The notes beneath the pieces are model-generated. The model had not been told where the DNA came from, ran no database searches, and saw nothing but the letters and a program-made list of their open reading frames with translations. A program made the translations under genes and the position numbers. This document shows positions 1 to 9,017 of a DNA stretch of 61,193 nucleotides, in pieces (the stretch's first letter is position 1; every line of letters begins with the position of its first letter). This stretch comes from an uncultured bacterium (lineage in GTDB: Bacteria; Verrucomicrobiota; Kiritimatiellia; CAIVKH01): NCBI GenBank assembly GCA_937958885.1, contig CALGMT010000014.1, positions 1-61,193 on the forward strand, read 5' to 3'.

Positions 1-617
1 CACGCGTCGCGCACCGGGGCGAAGGAGCGCCGATGAATCGGACTCGGCCCCAGCTTTCGCAGCGCGGCGAGGTGCGCGGCGGTGCCGTATCCTTTGTGCG
101 CGGCAAGCCCGTATCCAGGGTACCGACGATCAAGCTCTTCCATCTCGCGATCGCGGGTGACTTTCGCGACGACGCTCGCGGCCGCAATTAGCAAACTGTT
201 GGCGTCGCCCTTGATGTACGCCTGCGCGGGGAACGGCAAATCCGGAACGGGCCGACCGTCCACCAGCAACAGATCCACGGCACACCCGAGCGCACGCGCG
301 GCGCGCGCCATCGCGAGGTGCGTTGCGCGGAGAATGTTGAGCGCGTCGATTTCATCGACCTCCGCGCGCCCGACGCCGGTGCGGATGCCCTCCGTACCCG
401 CGAGCAGCGAAAAAAATTGCGCGCGGCGCGCGGCAGTCAACTGCTTGGAATCGGTGAGGCCCGCCAGCGCGCGTTCCGCTTCGCGTTCGAGCCAATCGCG
501 GGGGATGTGTACTGCGGCCGCGATAACGGGACCGGCGAGCGGCCCGCGTCCGGCCTCATCGACGCCGGCGAGGGTCAGATATCCGTTCGACCAGGCTGCC
601 CGCTCATGCCGTAGCAT
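1..617 (-). CDS. rnhB: Ribonuclease HII, C-terminus cut by window edge
   Basis: RNase HII cleaves the RNA strand of RNA-DNA hybrids and removes misincorporated ribonucleotides. Read from 617 leftwards, the protein opens with the family motif [14 protein letters not shown]20 and E21 are the first two catalytic acids. Further on it has the LTDSKQL segment, a DALNI stretch, LLLVDG and [10 protein letters not shown], the family order. About 205 codons are present with no stop before base 1, so only the extreme C-terminus is missing. The ATG at 617-615 overlaps the end of rplS by 14 nt, which implies translational coupling in an rplS-rnhB operon. This pairing is common in bacteria. Confidence 0.93.
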   Translation of the reverse strand, partial: MLRHERAAWSNGYLTLAGVDEAGRGPLAGPVIAAAVHIPRDWLEREAERALAGLTDSKQLTAARRAQFFSLLAGTEGIRTGVGRAEVDEIDALNILRATHLAMARAARALGCAVDLLLVDGRPVPDLPFPAQAYIKGDANSLLIAAASVVAKVTRDREMEELDRRYPGYGLAAHKGYGTAAHLAALRKLGPSPIHRRSFAPVRDA

Positions 618-999
618 TCGCCGGCTCGGCGGAAGCGGCGGCGGACGCGGACGTCCGCTCTCGGATCTTGGTCTTCTTGCCGCTGCGTCCGCGGAGATAA
701 TAGAGCTTCGCGCGGCGCGGCCGCCCGGCGCGCTCGAGTTCCAGCTTTTCGATCGAGCGGCAGCAAACCGGGAAAATACGCTCGACACCCTCGCCGTAGG
801 AGATGCGGCGAACGGTGAACGTCTCCGTGTGGCCCGACCCGTCGCGCGCGATCACGGTGCCGGCGAAGACCTGCACGCGCTCCTTGTCGCCTTCTTTGAT
901 TTTAACATGAACCTTCACGCTGTCGCCCACGCCGAATTTCGGCAGGGTGCGGTCCTTCAATTGTTCGCTCGAAATGGAGTCAAAGATGCGTTGCGCCAT
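604..999 (-). CDS. rplS: 50S ribosomal protein L19
   Basis: L19 sits at the 30S-50S interface of the ribosome. The 131-residue product has the standard core: [20 protein letters not shown], then [32 protein letters not shown] and [21 protein letters not shown] short Ala/Ser-rich tail follows the usual end. The start ATG at 999 has a GAGGGA ribosome binding site and lies about 22 nt downstream of the predicted transcription start of the promoter at 1028-1055. The 3' end overlaps rnhB. trmD and rpsP, frequent partners of rplS, are not upstream here; uppP is. Confidence 0.97.
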   Translation of the reverse strand: MAQRIFDSISSEQLKDRTLPKFGVGDSVKVHVKIKEGDKERVQVFAGTVIARDGSGHTETFTVRRISYGEGVERIFPVCCRSIEKLELERAGRPRRAKLYYLRGRSGKKTKIRERTSASAAASAEPANATA

Positions 1000-1027
1000 G
1001 ACGGTATCCCTCGTTCAAAAGGGCGCG

Positions 1028-1055
1028 AGAATAGTCATCCGCCGGGCGGAGTCAA
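1028..1055 (-). promoter_or_regulatory. Candidate sigma-70 promoter of rplS-rnhB
   Basis: On the minus strand TTGACT (1055-1050) and TATTCT (1033-1028) are separated by 16 bp. The expected start near 1021 gives a leader of about 22 nt before the rplS ATG at 999. Seen by eye only. Confidence 0.5.
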
Positions 1056-1155
1056 GGAAAGAACGGAATACGGAAATCGGAAAGAAAAAGGCGCGGGCGT
1101 TTCGGGTTCCATGCTATGTAAAAAATTTGTTGGCGGCTTCCATGCTCTGTAAAAA
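1055..1155. repeat. Composite repeat: ACGGAA tract plus two TTCCATGCT-type elements
   Basis: In the rplS-uppP gap, an A/G-rich tract with ACGGAAT-ACGGAAAT-CGGAAAG steps (1055-1090) is followed after about 16 GC-rich bases by TTCCATGCTATGTAAAAAA (1107-1125). TTCCATGCTCTGTAAAAA (1138-1155) follows. The two elements are 31 bp apart start to start. The same composite arrangement occurs at 19397-19493. Confidence 0.8.
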
Positions 1156-1169
1156 CTGTTTTCGCGCCG

Positions 1170-1961
1170 CTACATCCACCGCCACACGACGACGGCGACG
1201 GCGAGGCGATACCAGGCGAAGGGGGCGAGGCCGCGGCGGGAAACCCAGCGAATGAAAAACCGAATCGCGCCGAGCGCGGATATGAAGGCGACCACAAACC
1301 CCGTCGCGAACCACGGAATCGTTTCGACCGTCAGCAGCGATGCGTTCCGCAACACGTCATATGCGACGGCGAGGACCATGATCGGCACGGCGGCGAAAAA
1401 CGAATAGCGCACGGCGGACGTCCGATCCAATCCCAGCATCATTGCGCCAAGGATCGTACACGTGGAGCGCGACATGCCGGGCCACAGGGCGAGGCATTGG
1501 AAAACGCCGATGCCGAGCGCGATGCGCCAGGTCAGGCCGCCGAGATCCGCCGTGCCGCGGCCGCGCAGCCACCGCTCGGTCGCGAGCATCCAAACCGCGC
1601 CGACGGCCAGACCGACGGCGACCGTGTCGGGGCTGAACAGGTGCTCCTTGATCGCGCTGTGCGCGAGTTTGCCGATCACGACGGCGGGCAGCGTGGTGAG
1701 GCCGAGCAGCAGGAGGCCATTGGCGCCGCTGAACCCTTTGTGTTCCGGCGCGCTGAACAGCTCGGCAAACGTGCGGAAATAGAGCACAACCACTGCGAGG
1801 ATGGCGCCGAGCTGGATAAACACGTCGAACAGCTTGGCCTTGTCGCCGTCGAAGCCGAGCAGGCGCCCGGCCAGGATGAGGTGCCCGGTCGAGGAAACCG
1901 GGATGAACTCCGTCAGGCCCTCCACCAGGCCCAACACGATGGCGATCAGGTGTTCGTTCAT
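1170..1961 (-). CDS. uppP: Undecaprenyl-diphosphatase
   Basis: UppP (BacA) recycles the lipid carrier for peptidoglycan and other envelope polymers by removing a phosphate from undecaprenyl pyrophosphate. It is an integral membrane protein. The N-terminus carries EGLTEFIPVSSTGH, with the catalytic Glu and Ser/Thr/His set at residues 14-27. A second conserved loop, PGMSRSTCTI, lies mid-protein. Hydrophobic helices fill the rest of the 263 residues, the normal length. I start at the ATG at 1961, preceded by AGGGCGAA; an in-frame GTG at 1973 would add four residues. The gene diverges from dnaE. Confidence 0.95.
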   Translation of the reverse strand: MNEHLIAIVLGLVEGLTEFIPVSSTGHLILAGRLLGFDGDKAKLFDVFIQLGAILAVVVLYFRTFAELFSAPEHKGFSGANGLLLLGLTTLPAVVIGKLAHSAIKEHLFSPDTVAVGLAVGAVWMLATERWLRGRGTADLGGLTWRIALGIGVFQCLALWPGMSRSTCTILGAMMLGLDRTSAVRYSFFAAVPIMVLAVAYDVLRNASLLTVETIPWFATGFVVAFISALGAIRFFIRWVSRRGLAPFAWYRLAVAVVVWRWM

Positions 1962-2065
1962 TTCGCCCTGCACAATGCGGAACGCAGGGCCGTGGATTCA
2001 ACCGAAAAGGCATTCGGGAAAATGGGCCTTTGCCGAACACGACAGCTTGACCTATAAAGGATGCG

Positions 2066-5000
2066 ATGCCGCAGAACGTTCCATTCGTCCATCTCCACTT
2101 CCACACTGAATACAGCCTGCTCGACGGCTGCTGCCGCGTGAACGACGCGATCGACCGCGCAAAGCAGTTGGGCATGAACGCGCTGGCGATCACCGATCAC
2201 GGCGTGATGTACGGCGTGATCGACTTCTACAAGAAGGCGAAGGCCTGTGGGATCCGCCCCATCATCGGGTGCGAGGCGTATATGGCGCACGGCTCGATGA
2301 AAGAGCGGCGCCGCGAGGAGGAAACCGGCTCGCAGGCGAATCACCAGCTTCTGCTCTGCGAGACGGACGAGGGGTACGCGAACCTGATGCGCCTGGTGTC
2401 GCTCGGCCATCTCGAGGGCTTCTACTACAAGCCCCGGATCGACCTCGAAACGCTCGCGAAATATCACAAGGGGCTGATCGCGACATCCTCCTGCCTCAAC
2501 GGGCAGGTGCCGACGCGCATCCTGCGGGGCGACATGGAAGGCGCGCTGCAGTTGGCCGGGACGTATGCGGAGATTTTTGGGAAGGGCAATTATTTCATCG
2601 AGCTGCAAACCCACGGCCTCGAAGAACAGGCGGTCGCTAACCGGGGTCTGATCGAAATCGCGAAGAAACTCGCGCTGCCGCTGATCGCCACCAACGACGT
2701 GCACTATCTCCAGCCCGAACACGCCGAAGCGCACGAGGTCATGTTGTGCATGCAGACGGGCACGACAATGAGCGATCCGAAGCGGCTGCGATACGGATCA
2801 ACGCAGTTTTACATGAAGTCGGGCGCGGAGATGCTCCAGCTTTTTCGGGACTATCCCGAGGCGCTCGCGCACACGGTGGACATCGCCGAGCGCTGCCATG
2901 TCGAGCTGATTCGAAAAGGCGAATTGCACTTTCCGACCTACGAGGTGCCGGAGGGCTACACGCAAAAGGAGTATCTTATCAAGCTCGGCCGCGAGGGACT
3001 GCGCCGCCGGTACGGCATCGAGGACGTGAACCATCCGGCGAACGAGGAGGAGGCTGCTATCGTCAAGCGGTTCTTCTATGAGCTCGATATCATCCAGAAG
3101 ACGGGGTTCATCAACTATTTCCTGGTCGTGTGGGACTTCATCCACTACGCGCATCGAAACGGTATTCCCGTCGGACCCGGCCGAGGCTCGGGCGCGGGCA
3201 GTGTGGTCGCATATGCGCTCGGCATCACGGGCATCGACCCGCTGAAATACGGGTTGATTTTCGAGCGCTTTCTGAATCCCGACCGGATCTCGCCGCCCGA
3301 TTTCGACATCGACTTCTGCCAGTGGCGGCGCGGCGAGGTCATTGATTATGTGAAGAAGAAGTACGGCGCCGACAACGTCGCGCAGATCATCACCTTTGGC
3401 ACGCTCGGCGCGAAGACAGTGATTCGGGACCTCGCGCGCGTGCTCGAAATGCCGATCGCCGAGGCCGATCGCCTCGCCAAGATGATCCCCGAAACACCGG
3501 ACATGACGCTCGACAAGGCGCTGAAAGAAAGCCCTGATTTCCGCCGCGCCTGCGCCACCGAGCCCGCCGCGCAGCAGATCATGAAATATGCGAAGGTGCT
3601 GGAAGGGCTTCCGCGCAATCCCGGCATCCACGCGGCCGGCGTCGTCATCGGCGAGAAACCGCTGATTGAGATCCTGCCGCTCACGCGCGACAAGTCCGGC
3701 GCGCCGTGCACGCAATTCGAAATGAAGCCGCTCGAGGCCGTGGGGTTGCTCAAGATGGATTTTCTCGGCCTCAAGACCCTGACCATCGTGCAGGAGGCCG
3801 TCGAGGCGGTGGAGCGCAACCACGGCGTGAAGATCGATCTCGACCGGCTGCCGATGGACGACCGGGCCGTGCTGGATTTGTTGAGCCGGGGCGATACGGT
3901 CGCGGTGTTCCAGGTGGAATCGAAAGGCATGCGCGAAATGCTCCGCAAGATCGGCGTCGGCCGCTTCGAGGATCTGATCGCGCTGATCGCGCTGTTCCGC
4001 CCCGGCCCGATGCAGTTCATGGACGATTTCGGCGCGCGCAAGAACGGCCAGGCGAAGATCGAGTATCCGCATCCCAAGCTCGAGCCGGTGCTGAAGGAAA
4101 CCTACGGCATCATCGTCTATCAAGAGCAGGTGCAGCAGGCCGCGAACGTCCTCGCCGGGTTCACGCTCGCGCAGGGCGATTTGCTCCGCCGCGCAATGGG
4201 CAAAAAGGACAAGGACGAAATGGCCGCGATGCGCGCCAAATTCGTCGAGGGCTGCGCAAAAACAAGCCACCTGCCCGCCGCGAAGGCGGAGGCGATCTTC
4301 GACTTGATCGACAAATTCGCGGGTTACGGATTCAACAAATCGCACAGCGCCGCGTACGCCGTCGTAAGCTGGCAGACCGCGTGGCTCAAAGCCCACTATC
4401 CCGTCGAGTTCATGGCGGCGAACTTGTCGATCGAGATCAGCGACAACGAGCGCATCGGCGAGCTGCTCGCGGAATGCCAGGAGCTTGAGATCGCGATTCT
4501 GCCGCCGAGCGTCAACGAGAGCGGCGTACGGTTCACCGCGCTGCCGCCCGGCCCCGATGGGCGGCGCGCCATACGGTTCGGCCTGGCGGGCGTGAAGAAC
4601 GTCGGCCTCGGCGCGGTCGAGGCGATCGTTGCGGAACGCAATCGGGGCGGCCCGTTCAAGGGGCTGATCGATTTCTGCTCCCGCATCGACAGCGCGCTGG
4701 TCAACCGGAAGACGATCGAGAGTCTCGTCCGGTGCGGGGCGTTCGATTTCACCGGGATTACGCGCGCCCGTCTGTTCGCGGGGATCGAAACGGCTATGGG
4801 CCGCGCCGCGGCCGAGCAGCGCGATCGGAAGACCGGCCAATTTTCGTTGTTCGACATGCTGGAACCCGCCGCCGGGGGCGGCGGGGACGAATCGCTGCCG
4901 CCCGCCGAGCCGTGGCCGCAGAGTCAAAACCTCGCGGGCGAGAAGGAGCTGCTCGGCTTCTACATTTCCGGGCACCCGTTGGCCGCGCTGCGCGGCGAAA

Positions 5001-5626
5001 TCGCGCGCTACAGCCTTCACGGCGTGGCCGCACTGCGCGAGGCGCCGGACAAGACGCAGACGCGCATCGCGGGCCTGGTCACGCAATACGCGAAGCGGTT
5101 CACGAAAAAGGAGCAGAAGCCCATGTGCGTGTTCCGGCTCGAAACGCTGGAGGGCTGGATCGAGGTCGTGGTCTTTCCCGCCGTGTTCGAACAGTACGCG
5201 GTGCATCTCCGCGAGGAGGCGCCCGTGCTGGTCTGCGGCGAGCTGGCCAGGGAGGGCGAACAGGCGCGCATCCGCGCCAATGAGATTTATCCGCTGCCCG
5301 ACGCGCACCGTTATTTCGCGCAGAAGATCAGCCTGCACGTGCCCGAGGCACGCGCGAAGGACGAGGTGTTCCGCGTCGCCCGCCAGATTTTGCGCGCAAA
5401 TCCCGGCGAGGTGCCGGTGTCGATCTGCATCGAAATGGCCGGCGGGGAAAAGGTCTTCATCAATGCCGAGCACACCTTCAAATCCGCGGCGTCCCCGCGC
5501 GTGATCCACGAACTCGAAAAGGCGCTCGGCGAGGGCAGCGTATATATCGCCGTAAATCCGAGCCCCTGCCTGCGCCCTCCGCGCAAGCGCGAGTGGGAGC
5601 GGCGCGAAAACGGCGGCGGGGCGTGA
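2066..5626 (+). CDS. dnaE: DNA polymerase III subunit alpha
   Basis: This is the catalytic subunit of the replicative DNA polymerase, 1186 residues and of DnaE1 type. An N-terminal PHP domain begins FVHLHFHTEYSLLDG. The polymerase core has PDFDIDF (D412 and D414) and KMDFLGLKTLT (D565), the three metal-binding aspartates. Helix-hairpin-helix and OB-fold regions follow, with the GFYISGHPL segment near residue 970. The start ATG has AAAGG just upstream. A TTGCCG/TATAAA pair with 17-bp spacing (2030-2058) ends only 7 nt before the ATG, so if used it would give an almost leaderless mRNA. The gene converges on a kinase operon with a 13-nt gap. Confidence 0.97.
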   Translation: MPQNVPFVHLHFHTEYSLLDGCCRVNDAIDRAKQLGMNALAITDHGVMYGVIDFYKKAKACGIRPIIGCEAYMAHGSMKERRREEETGSQANHQLLLCETDEGYANLMRLVSLGHLEGFYYKPRIDLETLAKYHKGLIATSSCLNGQVPTRILRGDMEGALQLAGTYAEIFGKGNYFIELQTHGLEEQAVANRGLIEIAKKLALPLIATNDVHYLQPEHAEAHEVMLCMQTGTTMSDPKRLRYGSTQFYMKSGAEMLQLFRDYPEALAHTVDIAERCHVELIRKGELHFPTYEVPEGYTQKEYLIKLGREGLRRRYGIEDVNHPANEEEAAIVKRFFYELDIIQKTGFINYFLVVWDFIHYAHRNGIPVGPGRGSGAGSVVAYALGITGIDPLKYGLIFERFLNPDRISPPDFDIDFCQWRRGEVIDYVKKKYGADNVAQIITFGTLGAKTVIRDLARVLEMPIAEADRLAKMIPETPDMTLDKALKESPDFRRACATEPAAQQIMKYAKVLEGLPRNPGIHAAGVVIGEKPLIEILPLTRDKSGAPCTQFEMKPLEAVGLLKMDFLGLKTLTIVQEAVEAVERNHGVKIDLDRLPMDDRAVLDLLSRGDTVAVFQVESKGMREMLRKIGVGRFEDLIALIALFRPGPMQFMDDFGARKNGQAKIEYPHPKLEPVLKETYGIIVYQEQVQQAANVLAGFTLAQGDLLRRAMGKKDKDEMAAMRAKFVEGCAKTSHLPAAKAEAIFDLIDKFAGYGFNKSHSAAYAVVSWQTAWLKAHYPVEFMAANLSIEISDNERIGELLAECQELEIAILPPSVNESGVRFTALPPGPDGRRAIRFGLAGVKNVGLGAVEAIVAERNRGGPFKGLIDFCSRIDSALVNRKTIESLVRCGAFDFTGITRARLFAGIETAMGRAAAEQRDRKTGQFSLFDMLEPAAGGGGDESLPPAEPWPQSQNLAGEKELLGFYISGHPLAALRGEIARYSLHGVAALREAPDKTQTRIAGLVTQYAKRFTKKEQKPMCVFRLETLEGWIEVVVFPAVFEQYAVHLREEAPVLVCGELAREGEQARIRANEIYPLPDAHRYFAQKISLHVPEARAKDEVFRVARQILRANPGEVPVSICIEMAGGEKVFINAEHTFKSAASPRVIHELEKALGEGSVYIAVNPSPCLRPPRKREWERRENGGGA

Positions 5627-5639
5627 TCCGGCCGGGCCG

Positions 5640-8600
5640 TCAGACGGAGGGGGCGCGAATCAACGCGGATCGGATGGCGGTCAGCAACTCTTCGATGCGA
5701 TACGGCTTGGGAACCATGCCGGAGAACCCCGCTTCCCTGAATTGCGCGAGCGCATCGTCCTGGGCGTAGCCGCTGGACACGAGCGCGATCAGGTTGGGAT
5801 CCCGCTCGCGAAGGCGGCGCAGCGTTTCGCGCCCCCCCATGCCGCCGGGCACGGTGATGTCGAGAATGACGAGATCGAGCTTGCGGCCGGCCGCCCGCTC
5901 CTCGTCGAAAATCCGGATGGCCTGTTCGCCGTGCTCGGCGGTCAAGACCGTGTAGCCGTGCCTGGTCAACGTGCGCCGTGCAAGCGCCAGGATGGCGCGT
6001 TCGTCGTCCATGATCAGGATGCGTTCCTCCCCTTCCAACAAATGGGGCGGGTCGGCGACCGGCGCTCGCTCGGGCGCCGGCGTTGCGCTGCTGGCGGGCA
6101 GCAGTAGGATAAACGTGCTGCCCGCGCCTTGTATCGAATCGAGACCGATGTAGCCGCCGTGTTTCTGCATGATCGAGAAACACATGGTCAGGCCGAGGCC
6201 GCTGCCTTTTTTCTTGGTCGTGAAGTAGGGATCGAAAATCCGATTCCGCAGGTGGTGGGGAATGCCGACCCCGGTGTCGCGCACTTTGATTTCGACATAG
6301 GGCCCTGCCGGCAGGTCGCCGACTTCGCCCGGCGCAAGCTGCCGGTTCGCCGTCTGCAGGGTGATCGTGCCGCCCGCGGGCATGGCCTGATCCGCGTTGA
6401 GGATCAGGTTCTGGATCACCTGCGTGATCTGACCGGCGTCCACCTCCGCATTCCAAGTGTCCGGCGCGAGTTCATAGACGCAGCGGCTCGCCGACCCGCG
6501 CACGGTGAAGCTCGCCGCTTCGCGGACAAGGGCGGCGATATTGTGCAGCTTCTTGATCGGCGCTCCGCCTTTGGCAAACGTCAGCAGTTGTTGCGTAAGG
6601 TCGCGGGCGCGGAGCGCGGCGCGCTCGGCATCCTGCAGCGGCTCGCGCAGCTCGCTGCCGGTGGGCGCGGCGGTGCGCGCGATCGAGATATTGCCGAGCA
6701 CGGCGGTGAGGATGTTGTTGAAATCGTGCGCGAGCCCGCCGGCGAGCAGGCCGAGCGATTCGAGTTTCTGCGTCCGCATCCGCTCCTCTTCGATGCGGCG
6801 CCGAGCCGAGAGGTCTTCGACAAAGGCGATCCCGCCGATGACACTCCGATCCGCGCCGAACAACGCCGCAGTCCGCACGCCGATCCAGGCGTCGGCGGAT
6901 TGGGTCCTAAATCCATCCGGCCCTTCGTAGTAGCTTTCGCCGCCGGCCAGCGCGGACTTGAACGCGGCGAGCAGATCCGGCGTCGCGAGCTCGTTTAGGT
7001 CGGCGCCCATCAGTTCGGTTGTGCCGCACTTGAGCAATTGCGCAAACCGATCGTTGACATCTGTGATGCGCAACGCCTGGTTGAACTGGATTAGACCTGC
7101 AGGGGTGTGTTTGAACAGCAGGCGGTACCGCTCGCCGGTTTCCTTGAGGCGCGCGTCCGTTTCAACCTGTTCGGTGACATCGATCATCACACCGTGAATG
7201 AATGCAGGGCGCCCATTATCGTCCCGCTGGTAGCTGGAGCCGTGTCGGATCCATCGCACGTCCCCGTTGTTGGCGCGCATGCGGAAGTCGATGGTGAGCG
7301 GTCGTCCGGCACGGTCCGCCTCCTGCACGGCGGCCAAGACGCGGTCCCGATCGTCCGGGTGCAGCGCCCGTTTCCACAGCTCGGGGTCCGCCATCCATTC
7401 TTCCGGGGAATAGCCGAGCACCTCGCGCAATTGCGGGCTGATGTACGTGGTGCGCGGCGCCGGATGCAAGTCCACGCGGTACGTGATCGCAGGCACGCGT
7501 TCGGTGAGGGCGCGATATTTGGCCACGGCCTCCCGATGGCCGGTCATCTCGCGATGCAGCGCGGCGTTCGCCTCCGCCAATTCGCGCGTGCGTTGATCGA
7601 CGCGCCGTTCGAGTTCCTCGCTCAACTGGCGTTGCTTTCGCTCCGCCTCCGCGAGCTGCATGGCGGCCATCCAGAGGCGATGATGGCGCGAGAAGAAATC
7701 GAGGATCAGCAGGATGAGCAAGGCGCCGGTTCCGAGCGCGATCAGGCGCCAGCGACGCAGGAATTGGATATAGGTTTCCGCCGCGATGTCGATGCCGAGG
7801 GCGAGCCGCACCCGGCCATCGTTCTCAGGGCCCATGAGGGCTGGTACTACAGCGGAAACCCACCGGCCCCACCGGTCGCTGAACGGTCCGAAAGTTTGGG
7901 GTTGGGCCTGCTCGAATACGGAGTAGTTATCGGGTGTAATGTCGCCCTCATAAATCTCGCCCGGATGGATGCGCGCGTGGGGATTGGTGGACTCACAACA
8001 GGCATAAAAGACGAAATCGCGCCCGCGCAGGGCATAGAGATAAATCTGTTCGATGTCCGGGAAGGCCCGCTTCGCGCGCGTCAACTGATCCGTGACCGCG
8101 CGCACCACCGGGTGGTCTTCCTCGTGCGGGCTGGCCCGAAGCGCGGACAGGAGTCCGGAGTCGAGCATTTGCGCAATGGCGGTGGCGCGCTCGAGCATCG
8201 AGCGGCGAATTGAGGCGCCGGCCACACGGGCTATCGCATCCGCGCCGACGCAAGCGGCAAACGCGACAAGCGCCAGGGCGATCAGCGTGGCGCGAAATGG
8301 CGGGGACGGATGGTGCACCGATGAGCGTTCGGCCATGGACCGGTTAGTCATGGCGCACCGCCAAACGCAGAGCGTCAATACGACCGCGCATGCAGTCCGA
8401 AGCAATTGCACAGGAAAACCCCAGTGGGCGAGCCATGTTTCGGTATTCCACGCGCGCGAGAGTCCCCAATCCGCCGGACTGGAAATCAGCCCTGCCGCCA
8501 CGCCGTACACGGCAATCGTGAGCGCCGCCGTTTGGAGTGCCGCGCGCGCGGATTCCTCCGGCGCTCGGGCGGCGCGCCACAGGGCAAGCGCGGCGAGCGC

Positions 8601-9017
8601 CGAGGCCGGTGCCGCCACCAGCAGTCGGATCGCGGCCTCGCTTTCCGCATGCGCCCCCCGCGCGGCGAATGCCGCTGCGGGCGCGAAAAGCGCCACCGGA
8701 AGCGCGCGCACGATCGCGCTGAGCCGGCCCTGCAGAAGGATCGCGCGCCGGCCGAATTCGAAGAGCAGCCAAAAAGAAATCGACAGCAATAGCACGCGAA
8801 CGAATAGAATATTGGCGTTTGAAATGGATAAGTTCAGCATCTCGGCCCATTCGTGCACGCCGTGAATGGCGGCAAAGGACGCCGCCCACATCCAGGGCAC
8901 GCGCGCGGAATTCTGCCCCTTCTTGTCGGCCAAGCTTGCGAACACGGCAAACGCCGAAAAGGAAGCGCCGTAGATGAAAAACACGAAGTCGATCTGCTGG
9001 ACAAACCACGCGGTCAT
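5640..9017 (-). CDS. Membrane hybrid sensor histidine kinase (PAS-PAS-HisKA-HATPase-REC)
   Basis: An 1125-residue hybrid two-component kinase. Residues 1-215 hold several hydrophobic helices. A second membrane segment near 228-250, a predicted extracytoplasmic loop to about 405, and another helix near 410-432 follow. Next come a coiled coil, two PAS domains (about 490-610 and 625-735), a HisKA domain with GGLAHDFNNIL, an HATPase domain (NLILNADQAM, DTGVGIP, GSGLGLT) and a C-terminal receiver with MDDE and LDITVPG. The signal is unknown. The ATG overlaps the stop of the upstream kinase by 4 nt, so the two are translated as a pair. The output partner is not in the window. Confidence 0.9.
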   Translation of the reverse strand: MTAWFVQQIDFVFFIYGASFSAFAVFASLADKKGQNSARVPWMWAASFAAIHGVHEWAEMLNLSISNANILFVRVLLLSISFWLLFEFGRRAILLQGRLSAIVRALPVALFAPAAAFAARGAHAESEAAIRLLVAAPASALAALALWRAARAPEESARAALQTAALTIAVYGVAAGLISSPADWGLSRAWNTETWLAHWGFPVQLLRTACAVVLTLCVWRCAMTNRSMAERSSVHHPSPPFRATLIALALVAFAACVGADAIARVAGASIRRSMLERATAIAQMLDSGLLSALRASPHEEDHPVVRAVTDQLTRAKRAFPDIEQIYLYALRGRDFVFYACCESTNPHARIHPGEIYEGDITPDNYSVFEQAQPQTFGPFSDRWGRWVSAVVPALMGPENDGRVRLALGIDIAAETYIQFLRRWRLIALGTGALLILLILDFFSRHHRLWMAAMQLAEAERKQRQLSEELERRVDQRTRELAEANAALHREMTGHREAVAKYRALTERVPAITYRVDLHPAPRTTYISPQLREVLGYSPEEWMADPELWKRALHPDDRDRVLAAVQEADRAGRPLTIDFRMRANNGDVRWIRHGSSYQRDDNGRPAFIHGVMIDVTEQVETDARLKETGERYRLLFKHTPAGLIQFNQALRITDVNDRFAQLLKCGTTELMGADLNELATPDLLAAFKSALAGGESYYEGPDGFRTQSADAWIGVRTAALFGADRSVIGGIAFVEDLSARRRIEEERMRTQKLESLGLLAGGLAHDFNNILTAVLGNISIARTAAPTGSELREPLQDAERAALRARDLTQQLLTFAKGGAPIKKLHNIAALVREAASFTVRGSASRCVYELAPDTWNAEVDAGQITQVIQNLILNADQAMPAGGTITLQTANRQLAPGEVGDLPAGPYVEIKVRDTGVGIPHHLRNRIFDPYFTTKKKGSGLGLTMCFSIMQKHGGYIGLDSIQGAGSTFILLLPASSATPAPERAPVADPPHLLEGEERILIMDDERAILALARRTLTRHGYTVLTAEHGEQAIRIFDEERAAGRKLDLVILDITVPGGMGGRETLRRLRERDPNLIALVSSGYAQDDALAQFREAGFSGMVPKPYRIEELLTAIRSALIRAPSV

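Noticed and set aside
82-1152. Plus-strand frame of 356 codons over rnhB and rplS
   Set aside because: It is antisense to two certain genes, and its sequence shows no domain.
1107-1155. Paired TTCCATGCT elements as a two-repeat CRISPR remnant
   Set aside because: Spacers are only 12-17 bp and the repeat itself varies; a dispersed repeat or protein site is more likely.
2798-5509. Long minus-strand reading frame (903 codons) opposite dnaE, and a 541-codon frame opposite the antiporter at 45880-47505
   Set aside because: These mirror genuine conserved genes, have no recognisable motifs and have compositions rich in Arg, Ala, His and Asp typical of antisense frames in GC-rich DNA.
5627-5639. 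Terminator between dnaE and the kinase operon
   Set aside because: No hairpin with a T-tract is visible in the 13-nt gap or the adjoining bases.
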